Shown here: positions 41,986-50,773 of the stretch, piece by piece
Layout of the letters: every line of letters begins with the position of its first letter
Position numbering within the stretch: position 1 is the stretch's first letter
NCBI RefSeq assembly: GCF_012863495.1
Contig: NZ_JAAVJL010000002.1
Coordinates: forward strand, 498,501-562,500
Length of the DNA stretch: 64,000 nt
Reading direction: 5' to 3'
Source of the DNA: Pseudanabaena yagii GIHE-NHR1
Lineage (GTDB): Bacteria; Cyanobacteriota; Cyanobacteriia; Pseudanabaenales; Pseudanabaenaceae
Program-made: the position numbers and the translations under genes
Notes under the pieces: model-generated
What the model was told of the DNA's origin: nothing
What the model saw: the letters and a program-made list of their open reading frames with translations, nothing else
Database searches by the model: none

Positions 41986-43110
41986 GTGGGCGCAACTAAT
42001 CACACCGACAACCAGCCGAATTTACAATCATTGAATAAACCTAAAATTGTATTAACAGGTGGTGGTACTGGTGGTCACGTTAGCCCCAATCTTGCTTTAA
42101 TTCCTGCGCTCGAAGCCGATGGTTGGGAAATTTTTTATATCGGCTCTAGCAATGGCATTGAGAAGCAACTTGTTGCAGAAGTGGGACTTCCCTACTACGG
42201 CATCTCTTCAGGGAAATTGCGCCGTTATTTTTCTTGGCAGAACTTCATCGATCCTTTCAAAGTGATTAAAGGCATATTTGATGCTTTTTGGGCGATCGCG
42301 AAAATTAAGCCCCAAGTAGTGTTTTCTAAGGGCGGCTTCGTGACTGTTCCTGTGATCTTCGCGAGTTGGTTGCAGCGGATTCCTGTAATTATTCATGAAT
42401 CAGATTTCTCTTCAGGTTTAGCCAATCGCCTCTCACTTCCCTTTGCTACTAAGGTCTGCGTCACTTTCCCTGAAACCGCTAAGAAATTGGCGAAATATGG
42501 CTCTAAAGTGAAGCATACAGGATTGCCCATTCGTCCTGATATACGGAATGGCAATGCCGATAGAGGGAGAGCTTTTTGTGGCATTTACGGAGACTTGCCA
42601 GTTCTATTTGTAGTGGGCGGTAGTACAGGTTCTGCCAAAATCAATCAGGCTGTGCGATCAGTTTTAGATACACTCACTCAAAAGTATCAAGTGGTTCATG
42701 CCTGCGGTAAGGGCAATCTTGATCCCCATCTCAAAGATCATCCGCGTTACTGTCAATTTGAATATTTAGGAACGGAATTGGCGGATGTGTTAGCATTGGC
42801 GGATTTAGTAGTATCTAGATCGGGTGCTAATGCTGTATTTGAGTTTTTGACTCTACGCAAGCCGAATTTGTTAATTCCTCTATCAAAATTATCGAGTCGC
42901 GGTGATCAGATTCTGAATGCGAAGTCTTTTCAAGCGCGGGGCTATAGTGCCGTTCTCTTTGAAGAAGATTTAACTAGTGAGAGTTTATTAACAGCGATCG
43001 CTGATTTAGATGCTCGTCGTGATGAATATATTCAAAACATGAATCAGAGCGAGGATGCTAATGCGATCGCCCAAATTGTAGAACTAGTTAAAGCTTTTTC
43101 CGAAAAATAA
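41986..43110 (+). CDS. murG: MurG-like UDP-GlcNAc:lipid I glycosyltransferase, Gram-positive type
   Basis: Transfers GlcNAc to lipid I to make lipid II at the inner face of the membrane. The GT28 fold is clear: IVLTGGGTGGHVSPNLALIP at the N-terminus, SKGGFVTVPVIFAS, HESDFSSGLANR, VVGGSTGSAKINQ, and LADLVVSRSGANAVFEFLTL with LSSRGDQILNAK in the donor site. The wording (SPNLAL; RYFSWQNFIDPFKV) is closer to the Gram-positive MurG variant than to the usual cyanobacterial one, so it may be a second or acquired copy. The start is GTG at 41986. The 3' end overlaps the ClC gene by 23 nt, tail to tail. Confidence 0.85.
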   Translation: MGATNHTDNQPNLQSLNKPKIVLTGGGTGGHVSPNLALIPALEADGWEIFYIGSSNGIEKQLVAEVGLPYYGISSGKLRRYFSWQNFIDPFKVIKGIFDAFWAIAKIKPQVVFSKGGFVTVPVIFASWLQRIPVIIHESDFSSGLANRLSLPFATKVCVTFPETAKKLAKYGSKVKHTGLPIRPDIRNGNADRGRAFCGIYGDLPVLFVVGGSTGSAKINQAVRSVLDTLTQKYQVVHACGKGNLDPHLKDHPRYCQFEYLGTELADVLALADLVVSRSGANAVFEFLTLRKPNLLIPLSKLSSRGDQILNAKSFQARGYSAVLFEEDLTSESLLTAIADLDARRDEYIQNMNQSEDANAIAQIVELVKAFSEK

Positions 43111-45691
43111 TGATTGTTCTGTCACTATTGCGGGCGATCGCTTCAGGAATATTGCCATGAAGCATCTGTTGGAAAAAGTTTTCATGGCTTGCACCAAGCA
43201 TAATTACATCGCTGCGTTGCTGATTGGCGAGATCGACGATCGCATCGGCGGTTGATTTGGCACAAACGGCAATTTGTCCTACGGAGAAACGCAAAGATTT
43301 ATATAAGGATTCTGCGTATTTTTCCATTTGGCTAGATTCATAATCTTTGTCATTAGGAGAAAAGACTTGACAGAGATAAATTTCGGGATAGGGTGCAAGA
43401 TTGATTAATGCAGGCATTAGTAATAATGCATTTTCAGTATTGGAACTACCAGCAATAGGAATTAACCAGCGATTGAAGGAAATATTCGGCTTCTTAAATT
43501 CCTGTTTAAAGGGATTAAATTTTTGGAGGCGATCGCTAAATTTTACGAGCATCACATCACAACTTGCTTGCTGCACTACCGTATCCACAATATCTTCGAG
43601 GATTCGCTCTGGTGATACAGACTTGCCATGCCAGCCAATTAAGAGCAGATTATTATCGCGATCGCCAGCTACTTCTAAAATTGCTTGACTGATATCATGG
43701 GCGACTCGTATCTGGGTATGTAAAGAAACCTGTTTCAATTCCGCTGCCACCGTTGCCGTTTGAAAAAGTTCCAAACTAGGATTTAAATCGACAGGAGTCT
43801 CCGACAGGGATAGATGGGGGGCGAGGGTAATAATATGCAGGCATTCTAATTCGTAGTTACGAGCAACAGCGATCGCTAAGCCAATTTCAATTAAGTAGGG
43901 TGCTGTCTGAGGATTAGCCAATGGTAATAACAAGCGTCCTTTGCCTGTGGCAGTACCCCGTCTCTGATAAACCAAATAGGAAGGTTTTGTAGTTTTAGAA
44001 CTGACTCCCCGTAAGCGTTTAGCTTGAGCACGGAGAATATCACTGCGGGTGATAATTCCTACAAGTTTGTGGCGATCGATGACTGGTAAACGGGACAGTT
44101 TATAATAGGAAAGCAAATAGAGAACCTGAGATAGGCTTTCTTCTGGACTAACGGTAATCGGTTTGGTCGTCATGATTTGAGAAATCTCCATATCTCCCGA
44201 TAGCTTTCTCTCCTGCACTTTGCCCAAATCCATTTGAGTGATTATACCTACTAATTCATCATCGGCAACCACAGGAAACCCACGATGGCGCGATCGCCCG
44301 AAAAACTGGATCGCTTCATCAATAGTCATCTGTTCAGGCAATGCCTCCACCTGACGCTGCATCACATCTAACGCTCTCATCCCATCCCATAGTCCCTCAG
44401 TGACAATTTCCGTTTGTAAGTAAATCCCCTTGAGTTCTAATAAGCGCGTATACAAGGAGTTGGGTGCATATTTCTCAGCACAGAGATAGGCAACAACGCT
44501 CGTAATCATCAATGGCAAGATGATATTAAAATCCATCGTGATCTCAAACACAATCACAAATGCAGTAATCGGAACCTTTGCCACTGCCCCAAAAAATGCG
44601 CCCATTCCCGAAAGCGAATAGGTTGCGAGGGTTCCTATGCCCAAGAAAGAATGCTCTAAATTCCCCACCAATGAACCTAATGCTGCCCCTAAAATCAAAC
44701 TCGGTACAAATAAGCCCCCCGGAGTCTCCGCACTACAGGCAATCAGAGTCAGGATAAAGCGCACTACAAAAGCTCCTGCCGTAATCTGCCAGTCCGATTG
44801 TCCCATCGCTAAAAATAGCTGTAAGCCAGAACTATCTCGAAAGTCCATTGGTAGCATGGCGATCGCTATTCCTGACAAACAACCTGCGATCGCTATCCGC
44901 CACGACAATCCCATCCGAAAGGTTTGGCGATTCCATTTAGTCACATTAATAACGCTGTTATTAAATAGCGCCGCAAACCAGCCGACTAATAATCCCAGTA
45001 ATAGCAAAAACGGAATCTCTTGAGCCGAAAATTGCACCTGCGGAATGCTCTGACTTAATCCCTGTCCTGTCAAGATCCGCGAAACCACACCACCAATAAA
45101 TGAGGCAAGAATTGCTGTGCCTAATGTCAAGCTAGAAACATCATGCAGCAGTTCTTCGATCACAAATAGCACCCCAGCGATCGGCGCATTAAAACCTGCG
45201 GCGAGTCCTGCGGCGGCTCCTGCGGCAATCAGTTGGCGCTGATATTCGGGCGAGTTGGGAATCCATTGGCTCACCTGTCCTGCGATCGCAGCTCCAATTT
45301 GCACCGTTGGCCCCTGCCGACCAAGGGCTAAGCCTGAGCCCAAGGACAAGATTGTGCTAGCTAGCTTGACAACTGCCACACGAAAATTGAGCGCCACAGG
45401 AATATAACCGAGGGCTGCCTTAACTTGAGGAATGCCACTACCTGAAGCCTCCGTAGCAAACTTTTCAATTAAAAATCCTGATAGAAATCCCCCAGTTAGT
45501 CCAATTAAAGGTAATGCGATCCATGCAGGTATTTCTTGGGCAATATGGACGCGCCACCCTCCTAGCCAACCAATACCGATTTTGAGCACTACTGCCGCTA
45601 AGCCTGCCACTAGACCAATTAGACAAGCTTCGATAATGGCTAACCGTTTGGGATTTAACCATTTCTGTAATGCTGTTATTCCTAAAGCCAT
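43088..45691 (-). CDS. ClC-type anion channel/transporter with CBS pair and two USP domains
   Basis: 867 residues. The ClC membrane domain (about 1-430) has GSGIPQVK and GRQGPTVQIG helices and FVIEELLHD. The external gating Glu of the usual G-R-E-G-P motif is Gln here (CAG). A CBS pair follows (about 445-570: MTIDEAIQFFGRSRHRGFPV; PITVSPEESLSQVLYLLSYY), then two universal-stress-protein domains (about 590-720 and 745-867; LLIGWHGKSVSPERI and SDVIMLGASHENFFQ). This is the cyanobacterial ClC-CBS-USP architecture, moving chloride or a similar anion with nucleotide-linked regulation. The Gln change predicts altered proton coupling. Confidence 0.92.
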   Translation of the reverse strand: MALGITALQKWLNPKRLAIIEACLIGLVAGLAAVVLKIGIGWLGGWRVHIAQEIPAWIALPLIGLTGGFLSGFLIEKFATEASGSGIPQVKAALGYIPVALNFRVAVVKLASTILSLGSGLALGRQGPTVQIGAAIAGQVSQWIPNSPEYQRQLIAAGAAAGLAAGFNAPIAGVLFVIEELLHDVSSLTLGTAILASFIGGVVSRILTGQGLSQSIPQVQFSAQEIPFLLLLGLLVGWFAALFNNSVINVTKWNRQTFRMGLSWRIAIAGCLSGIAIAMLPMDFRDSSGLQLFLAMGQSDWQITAGAFVVRFILTLIACSAETPGGLFVPSLILGAALGSLVGNLEHSFLGIGTLATYSLSGMGAFFGAVAKVPITAFVIVFEITMDFNIILPLMITSVVAYLCAEKYAPNSLYTRLLELKGIYLQTEIVTEGLWDGMRALDVMQRQVEALPEQMTIDEAIQFFGRSRHRGFPVVADDELVGIITQMDLGKVQERKLSGDMEISQIMTTKPITVSPEESLSQVLYLLSYYKLSRLPVIDRHKLVGIITRSDILRAQAKRLRGVSSKTTKPSYLVYQRRGTATGKGRLLLPLANPQTAPYLIEIGLAIAVARNYELECLHIITLAPHLSLSETPVDLNPSLELFQTATVAAELKQVSLHTQIRVAHDISQAILEVAGDRDNNLLLIGWHGKSVSPERILEDIVDTVVQQASCDVMLVKFSDRLQKFNPFKQEFKKPNISFNRWLIPIAGSSNTENALLLMPALINLAPYPEIYLCQVFSPNDKDYESSQMEKYAESLYKSLRFSVGQIAVCAKSTADAIVDLANQQRSDVIMLGASHENFFQQMLHGNIPEAIARNSDRTIIIFRKKL

Positions 45692-45756
45692 AAAAAATTA
45701 CTGAGTTTTGTAGTAAAACCCATTACCTGTAGTCATTAAGAAGTCAAAGATATCAT

Positions 45757-46644
45757 TTAATTCTTTGCATTTATATCTTGAATAAATTTCTGTATCCCAT
45801 TTTTAAACTGGGCAGTTTCAATCATCTCTGAAATATTATTATGACCAAAGTTATCAATTAAAAGTAGTTGTTTTGGCTCAGGTGCAGCAGTATATAACTT
45901 TTGACTCATGATCGATGGATTAAATGTATCGGAAGTACCATGAATAAACATCACTGGTGTCTTTAAGTAAGGAACCTTACTAATTGATTCAAATCTTTGA
46001 TTTAGTATTAGGTGAATAGGGAACATCCTATATCCTAAATGATATATCTCTTCTTGCATGGATGTAAAAGTACTAACCACTATCAATCCTGCTACATTTG
46101 GTTCTTTCAGTGCCAAATCAATAGCGACTGCACCACCTAAAGATACACCAAACAAATAAATACTTTTGAGTGGAGTTATTTTTTGCTCAGTTAGATACTT
46201 TAACGCAGTCTGAGCATCTGCATAAATACTCATTTCTGATGGAAAGTTTCCTATGCTTTTTCCATAACCTCTATAGTCAAATAAGAAAACAGAAAATCCT
46301 AATTTCTTAAGTTGGGCAACATCTCGAAGATAAATATGGTCACTAATATTTCCCCCAGATCCATGCAAATATAAAATTGTTCCTATCTCTAAAATATCCT
46401 TTTCTGGATATATAAAATATCCATGCAATTTATCTTGAGTGCTGTAATTACTGTCTAATGTAATCCAAACTTCTTCATAATCAAGATATAATTTCAAAGA
46501 ATTTTCTTGGGATTCGTCATAGGTTGGAGTGAAGATCATTTGCCTCTGGCGAATCAATAGAAAAATACAAGCAGCTATATAAATTATTACTAATAACGCT
46601 CCAGTAGTAAATATTCCTATTTTGAAGAGATTATATTCTGTCAT
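45757..46644 (-). CDS. Membrane-anchored alpha/beta hydrolase
   Basis: About 295 residues. The N-terminal anchor IGIFTTGALLVIIYIAACIF is followed by an alpha/beta hydrolase fold: oxyanion YLHGSGGN, nucleophile elbow GVSLGGAV, acid in HGTSDTFNP, and His in DNFGHNN. All three catalytic residues are present. It resembles the ABHD/BEM46 membrane hydrolases, so the substrate may be a lipid ester. The frame extends to 46671, but the Met at 46644 (MTEYNLF) sits right before the anchor. Confidence 0.85.
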   Translation of the reverse strand: MTEYNLFKIGIFTTGALLVIIYIAACIFLLIRQRQMIFTPTYDESQENSLKLYLDYEEVWITLDSNYSTQDKLHGYFIYPEKDILEIGTILYLHGSGGNISDHIYLRDVAQLKKLGFSVFLFDYRGYGKSIGNFPSEMSIYADAQTALKYLTEQKITPLKSIYLFGVSLGGAVAIDLALKEPNVAGLIVVSTFTSMQEEIYHLGYRMFPIHLILNQRFESISKVPYLKTPVMFIHGTSDTFNPSIMSQKLYTAAPEPKQLLLIDNFGHNNISEMIETAQFKNGIQKFIQDINAKN

Positions 46645-46716
46645 AAGTTTTCCAACTTTTTCACAAATCAAGAAGGGATCAAGTAAGTAGCTAGGCTCAA
46701 TTAAATATAAAACTCC

Positions 46717-46755
46717 AAAACCTGTGGTGCACGCGCAGCGTGCACCACAGGTTTT
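46717..46755. repeat. Perfect hairpin, 18-bp arms
   Basis: AAAACCTGTGGTGCACGC pairs with its complement around GCA. It is related to the 14621 and 50507 hairpins (CTGTGGCGCA-type arms) and flanked by GTAGCTAGGC...CAGCTACTTA. Confidence 0.85.
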
Positions 46756-46891
46756 GACTCTATTTTTTTAATTATGCCCAGCTACTTAGATGTTCTCTAT
46801 ATCTTAAATAAAGCACTTTTAAAGCGCTATAAGCTTCAATTAATCGTAACGCATCATTTACAGAAGATAATCGAAATTCAATACAACGTGC

Positions 46892-47050
46892 TTAATTAAC
46901 GTCAGTTCGGGTTAAGCTGGCAAATTCTCAAAGTCCAAAAGTAAAAGCCTTGCTACGCAAGGCTTTTACTTTTGGACTTTGAGAGAGGGTTTGCATAGCA
47001 AACCCTCTCTCAAAGCTCGTTTCAAATTATCCCGAACTCGCGTTAATTAA
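46892..47050. repeat. 159-bp nested inverted-repeat element
   Basis: Outer arms TTAATTAACG...GTTCGGG and CCCGAAC...CGTTAATTAA enclose two perfect hairpins. One is 46930-46980 (AAAGTCCAAAAGTAAAAGCC arms with TAC loop). The other is 46983-47009 (GAGAGGGTTTGC-ATA-GCAAACCCTCTC). The result is a three-stem cruciform without an ORF. Confidence 0.85.
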
Positions 47051-47057
47051 AGACTAG

Positions 47058-47102
47058 AGAAAAATTTGAAAGCGCGGCTTTGCCGTGCTTTCAAATTTTT
47101 CT
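47058..47102. terminator. Hairpin 3' of the TPR membrane gene
   Basis: AGAAAAATTTGAAAGCGCGG pairs with CCGTGCTTTCAAATTTTTCT-like bases around TTT. It lies about 35 bp beyond the stop of the 47137-48516 gene. Confidence 0.6.
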
Positions 47103-47136
47103 TGGGGTGCTAATGTGAGCGAAAAGCTACATCTAC

Positions 47137-48516
47137 CTAGAAAATATCCTTGGTGGAAATCTTACCTGCAAGTTCAGGTTTATACTTGACGATCGCACTA
47201 TATTCTGCGATCGTTTCAGGTCTTGCCCTCTTATAACAACGTTCCCAAATTGGCTTGGCTTGATCTGCCCGATCAGTCTTCTCATAAACATGTCCTAAAA
47301 AGCAAGATGCCATACCTGAACCTTTAAAAGTTACACCTGCTAAATGCTTGTCAGTAAGCGTTCTGGCATTTTCCAATTCCTGCTCTGCTTCCTTATAACG
47401 CTTACTCTCAACATATACCCAGCCTAAATTCCGATGAAAATGATATTGCAGTTCGTAATTTTTTTGATCTTCCTGATTCGCTATTCTCTCTAGACCAATC
47501 TTTAGATATGTCTCAGCCTTCATTAGATCTGGTTGTTCGGAACTAATGTAAACTCGCGCAATATTATTAAGTGATTCTTTATCGCCTAGCAAGATAGCGC
47601 GATCATATTTTTCGATCGCCTCCTTTGTCCTACCGACAGACTCTTCAATTTTTCCTAAATAATTCCAGACCTTCTGGATTCTCTCTGGTTCTATGTCAGG
47701 AAGTTGCAAAGCATTTTCTAGCTCTTTCTCAGCACGAATGAGTCTATTTTCTTCATAATACTTAATCCCCTGCTTAAGGGAAACTCTGAAGTAATAATCA
47801 GGTAAGGATTGACGTACCGCATAAGTAATCCCAAACAAAGTTGCAGCAAGAAAACAAGTCACTTCACTACAAAATTTGCGAGGAATACCTAATTTCTCCA
47901 CATTTTTCATGAATCTGTCTCGATTTTCTCCTCCCTTGAAATTCGAGGCGATCACTGTCAGTAAGGCTCCTGGCCCTACAAATCCTAGGGATTCAATTAG
48001 TCCTAAACCATTAGAAAAGACCATTGGTAAAATTTCAGAAGTTAGGGATACAAATCCTGCCAAAAAGGCTACGCTAAGTAGATTAAATAGCCAATCAAAT
48101 CGATCCCATCTAGATACTACTTCTGGTTCTTCAGCGAGTTGCATATACCACCACCATCTTGCTTCTGGTGGCATTAAAACCTTTTGGACTTTTTCTGAAT
48201 TAATTGACTTGAGAAGGGTATTACGGTTCTCTATGAGACAAGTATCTAATTCAGCGATTACAAAAACCTGTGCTGGCGAAAGTTTGTGGTTTTGATCAAG
48301 TAGATCTTGCAATTCATCTCTAGCTAAGAGGATTGCCAATGCATCTTGTTCGTTGAATGGTTCAGGGGTCTGATTCTCTGTAGATTTATCTACTTCTGGA
48401 GGTTCACTATGGTCATCTATTTCTAATTTATGACTAGGATCTTCTTTCTTTCGCATCACATGGAGAGCGAGTGTATAATTTTTAATTTTGTCTTCAATTA
48501 GTTCATTCATTGACAT
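47137..48516 (-). CDS. Membrane protein with TPR domain, function unknown
   Basis: 459 residues. The N-terminal 120 residues are acidic and contain ALAILLARDELQDLLDQN and PAQVFVIAELDTCLIENR. They are followed by three hydrophobic spans (WLFNLLSVAFLAGFVSLTSE; LGFVGPGALLTVIAS; VTCFLAATLFGITYAV) and a C-terminal region of about 210 residues with five or so TPRs (YYEENRLIRAEKELENALQL; GRTKEAIEKYDRAILLGDKE). It is probably a membrane-tethered scaffold or sensor. I do not recognise a named family. Confidence 0.75.
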   Translation of the reverse strand: MSMNELIEDKIKNYTLALHVMRKKEDPSHKLEIDDHSEPPEVDKSTENQTPEPFNEQDALAILLARDELQDLLDQNHKLSPAQVFVIAELDTCLIENRNTLLKSINSEKVQKVLMPPEARWWWYMQLAEEPEVVSRWDRFDWLFNLLSVAFLAGFVSLTSEILPMVFSNGLGLIESLGFVGPGALLTVIASNFKGGENRDRFMKNVEKLGIPRKFCSEVTCFLAATLFGITYAVRQSLPDYYFRVSLKQGIKYYEENRLIRAEKELENALQLPDIEPERIQKVWNYLGKIEESVGRTKEAIEKYDRAILLGDKESLNNIARVYISSEQPDLMKAETYLKIGLERIANQEDQKNYELQYHFHRNLGWVYVESKRYKEAEQELENARTLTDKHLAGVTFKGSGMASCFLGHVYEKTDRADQAKPIWERCYKRARPETIAEYSAIVKYKPELAGKISTKDIF

Positions 48517-49151
48517 AGATGTTAGTACTCGTCGCCAAAGCGAAATTGATAATTACGAATATTTAAACATATAAAAATCACTTTGAAAACTAAAAGTTAT
48601 CCTAAAAACTTGTAGTATTTTTCACGGAATATAGAAATCTCTTAAGAAGTTAAATAATGGACTTCTCTACGGCGTGAATAAATCCCAAAAAAGAGATCGC
48701 CCCTCTTTTCTTGCTTGGTACGGGGGGATTTATTAAAATATTTATAGATAAATAAAAGTCAATCTAAATCTAGAAAGCATAGACCATTATTTAAGTGTTA
48801 GAATTATAGACTATATTAAAAGAAATGTCGCTAAATTAATTTACTATTTCACTACCTTCGGACGTAACATTACCTATTCTTTTATATGGATTTACCACTG
48901 GATTCTCTTCGCTAACACTCAAACTTATCGCGGGAAATATAACGCTTTTCAAGATCTGTTTGTTTCCCAGCCATCTGCGGGAAAACAAACATATACTTCA
49001 CTAGATTGGGAAATGCTATATACCTTGAGCCGATCGCAAAACTTGTTTTGGTAATGTGCAACTCCATTAACTCGACACTCAGTCAAAAAGTGATCGCTAA
49101 TTCGGGAATTTCAATATCGGGGCAAATAAATCCTCAATCAAGATCCAACCA
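48517..49151. other. 635-bp intergenic region, no gene seen
   Basis: AT-rich with stops in all frames. A stem TGTTTGTTTCCC / GGGAAAACAAACA lies near 48957-48990. No tRNA or conserved RNA is evident. Confidence 0.5.
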
Positions 49152-50081
49152 TTAAGGATTACGGTTTGCGCCTAGGGAAATTACCATAGAGCCAAATACT
49201 ACAGCGATCGCACCTAGATAACCTAGCCAAGTTAGAGGCGAAGGTGGTAAGAACTGCGGTACAAAATTTGTCAAGATTGCTGAAGCAACTAAAGTCACAA
49301 GGGGCGCAAGGGTAATCACTGCGCTCACCCGTGAGGCTTCCCAATGTTCAAGAGCAGCAGCAAATGCACCATAGGCAATCAAAGTATTAAATGCACAAAA
49401 AATCAGTGCTGTCAGAGGTAATGCTGAGAGAGTGAGAACTCTTTGCGGATGTGCCATTGGTGCTAATAAGGTGGAGGCACTGAGATATAGGCACAACAAT
49501 ACTGAGGCTGAGGGGAGATTCAGTAATAGTTGTTTTTGGGCTAGTCCATAAAATGCCCAAACGATCGCACCTAATACAAGCAGAGCATTGCCCCACATAT
49601 AGGTATCAAAACTAGTAATTAGCGATCGCACTTGGTCATGGGAAAAGAGCAACAATCCGCAAACGAGAATCGCAACACCGCCCCATTGCTTATAGTTATA
49701 TTTCTCTTTAAAAATGACTAAAGAAGCCATGCCCATGATTACAGGAGCGATTTGCGTAATTACCTGAGCATTATTTGCAGAGGTTTTGCCTACCCCGATT
49801 AAAAACAAAATATAGTTCAGCGTTAGTCCCCCAACGGCAACTAAGAAAATGGGTAGGGAAACTTTGCGTAGTTGTTGCCACGTTGGTAATTTATGGCGTG
49901 AAGCGAGGTATCCCCCTAGCAAAATCCCTGAGACAGTAAAGCGAAACCAAGTAACTGTAAATGGATCTAGCTCCTGTAGGACTATCTTGAGAGCGATCGC
50001 TAGCAATCCCCAGAGCAAAACCGTAAGCAGTGATAGCGCTAGACCTAAACGCGATCGACCAGAAACTTGATGTAGAGGCAT
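49152..50081 (-). CDS. EamA/DMT-family transporter
   Basis: 309 residues with ten hydrophobic spans in two five-span EamA repeats. The first begins LGLALSLLTVLLWGLLAIAL with VTWFRFTVSG, and the second is AFYGLAQKQLLLNLPSASVL...LTWLGYLGAIAVVFGSMVIS. It is an inner-membrane drug/metabolite exporter of unknown substrate. It follows the 50135-50398 gene, from which it is separated by a hairpin. Confidence 0.9.
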   Translation of the reverse strand: MPLHQVSGRSRLGLALSLLTVLLWGLLAIALKIVLQELDPFTVTWFRFTVSGILLGGYLASRHKLPTWQQLRKVSLPIFLVAVGGLTLNYILFLIGVGKTSANNAQVITQIAPVIMGMASLVIFKEKYNYKQWGGVAILVCGLLLFSHDQVRSLITSFDTYMWGNALLVLGAIVWAFYGLAQKQLLLNLPSASVLLCLYLSASTLLAPMAHPQRVLTLSALPLTALIFCAFNTLIAYGAFAAALEHWEASRVSAVITLAPLVTLVASAILTNFVPQFLPPSPLTWLGYLGAIAVVFGSMVISLGANRNP

Positions 50082-50096
50082 TGAAGTTGGTACTTA

Positions 50097-50137
50097 TAAA
50101 ATCAAAGGTGAGTGTTTTGCACTCACCTTTGATTTTA
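50097..50137 (-). terminator. Hairpin between the 87-aa gene and the EamA gene
   Basis: TAAAATCAAAGGTGAGTG pairs with CACTCACCTTTGATTTTA around TTTTG and has T-runs on both strands. It overlaps the stop of the upstream minus-strand gene. Confidence 0.75.
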
Positions 50138-50398
50138 CGAAAACATCTCAACGCTAGAGGAGTAAATTGGCTCGACATGGATGGCGATAACTCGCTTAGG
50201 TCGCACTAACAAAATTTCATTTAGCTCTGCTTTTACAGGAATGGGCATGAGATCATCCTCATTTGCCTTTGCCTTAAATTGCGATGCATACCAAGTTTTT
50301 ACTTCTTCGATTGTGGTAAATCTGGTTGTAACTTCTTGCCCACCTTCTAGCTTTAAATGCACGATATATTCATTCGGCTTTCTGGGTTCTCTCGGCAT
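50135..50398 (-). CDS. Conserved-looking small protein of unknown function
   Basis: 87 residues, soluble. The segment NEYIVHLKLEGGQEVTTRFT is followed by the helix TIEEVKTWYASQF and strands LNEILLVRPKRVIAIHVEPI. This suggests a small alpha/beta fold that could bind ligand or nucleic acid. There is no signal peptide. I do not recognise a family name. Confidence 0.65.
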   Translation of the reverse strand: MPREPRKPNEYIVHLKLEGGQEVTTRFTTIEEVKTWYASQFKAKANEDDLMPIPVKAELNEILLVRPKRVIAIHVEPIYSSSVEMFS

Positions 50399-50506
50399 CT
50401 CGATCTACTCCGTCTAAATTTCGCGTAATCATGCTGAATTATATAGCAAATGCTAGTAGGGGCAATTCATGAATTGATCCTAAGTATCTGAGCGCAAATT
50501 AAATAT

Positions 50507-50537
50507 ACTGTGGCGCAAGCGCAGCGTGCGCCACAGT
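50507..50537. repeat. Hairpin with ACTGTGGCGCA arms
   Basis: 11-bp perfect arms around a 9-nt GC-rich loop that can pair further (AGCGCAGCG). Same arm type as 14621-14675. It lies in the otherwise empty gap 50399-50773. Confidence 0.75.
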
Positions 50538-50617
50538 TTTTTATTATGTCTAGCTACTTACTAGCATTTTCATTGCGATAATATGGGTTATTAAGTAGCT
50601 CAGCATACGCATAAACC

Positions 50618-50670
50618 AAACCCAAATTGCTGTTTCGCCCACATGGCGGGCGAAACAGCAATTTGGGTTT
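50618..50670. repeat. Long hairpin with AAACCCAAA ends
   Basis: 23-bp perfect arms AAACCCAAATTGCTGTTTCG... around ACATGGC. It shares the AAACCCAAA...TTTGGGTTT ends with the GGCGGCGC family but has a different core (TTTCGCCC/GGGCGAAA). It is flanked by TTAAGTAGC and CTACTTAG, again complementary. Confidence 0.85.
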
Positions 50671-50773
50671 TAGGTTTACTTATGTTTAACTACTTAGTAC
50701 AAAAGTGATTTTTAAAAGCATTGTCAAATAAGCCTTTTAAAGATTATTCGCACATAAGTTAAAGGAATTTAGA

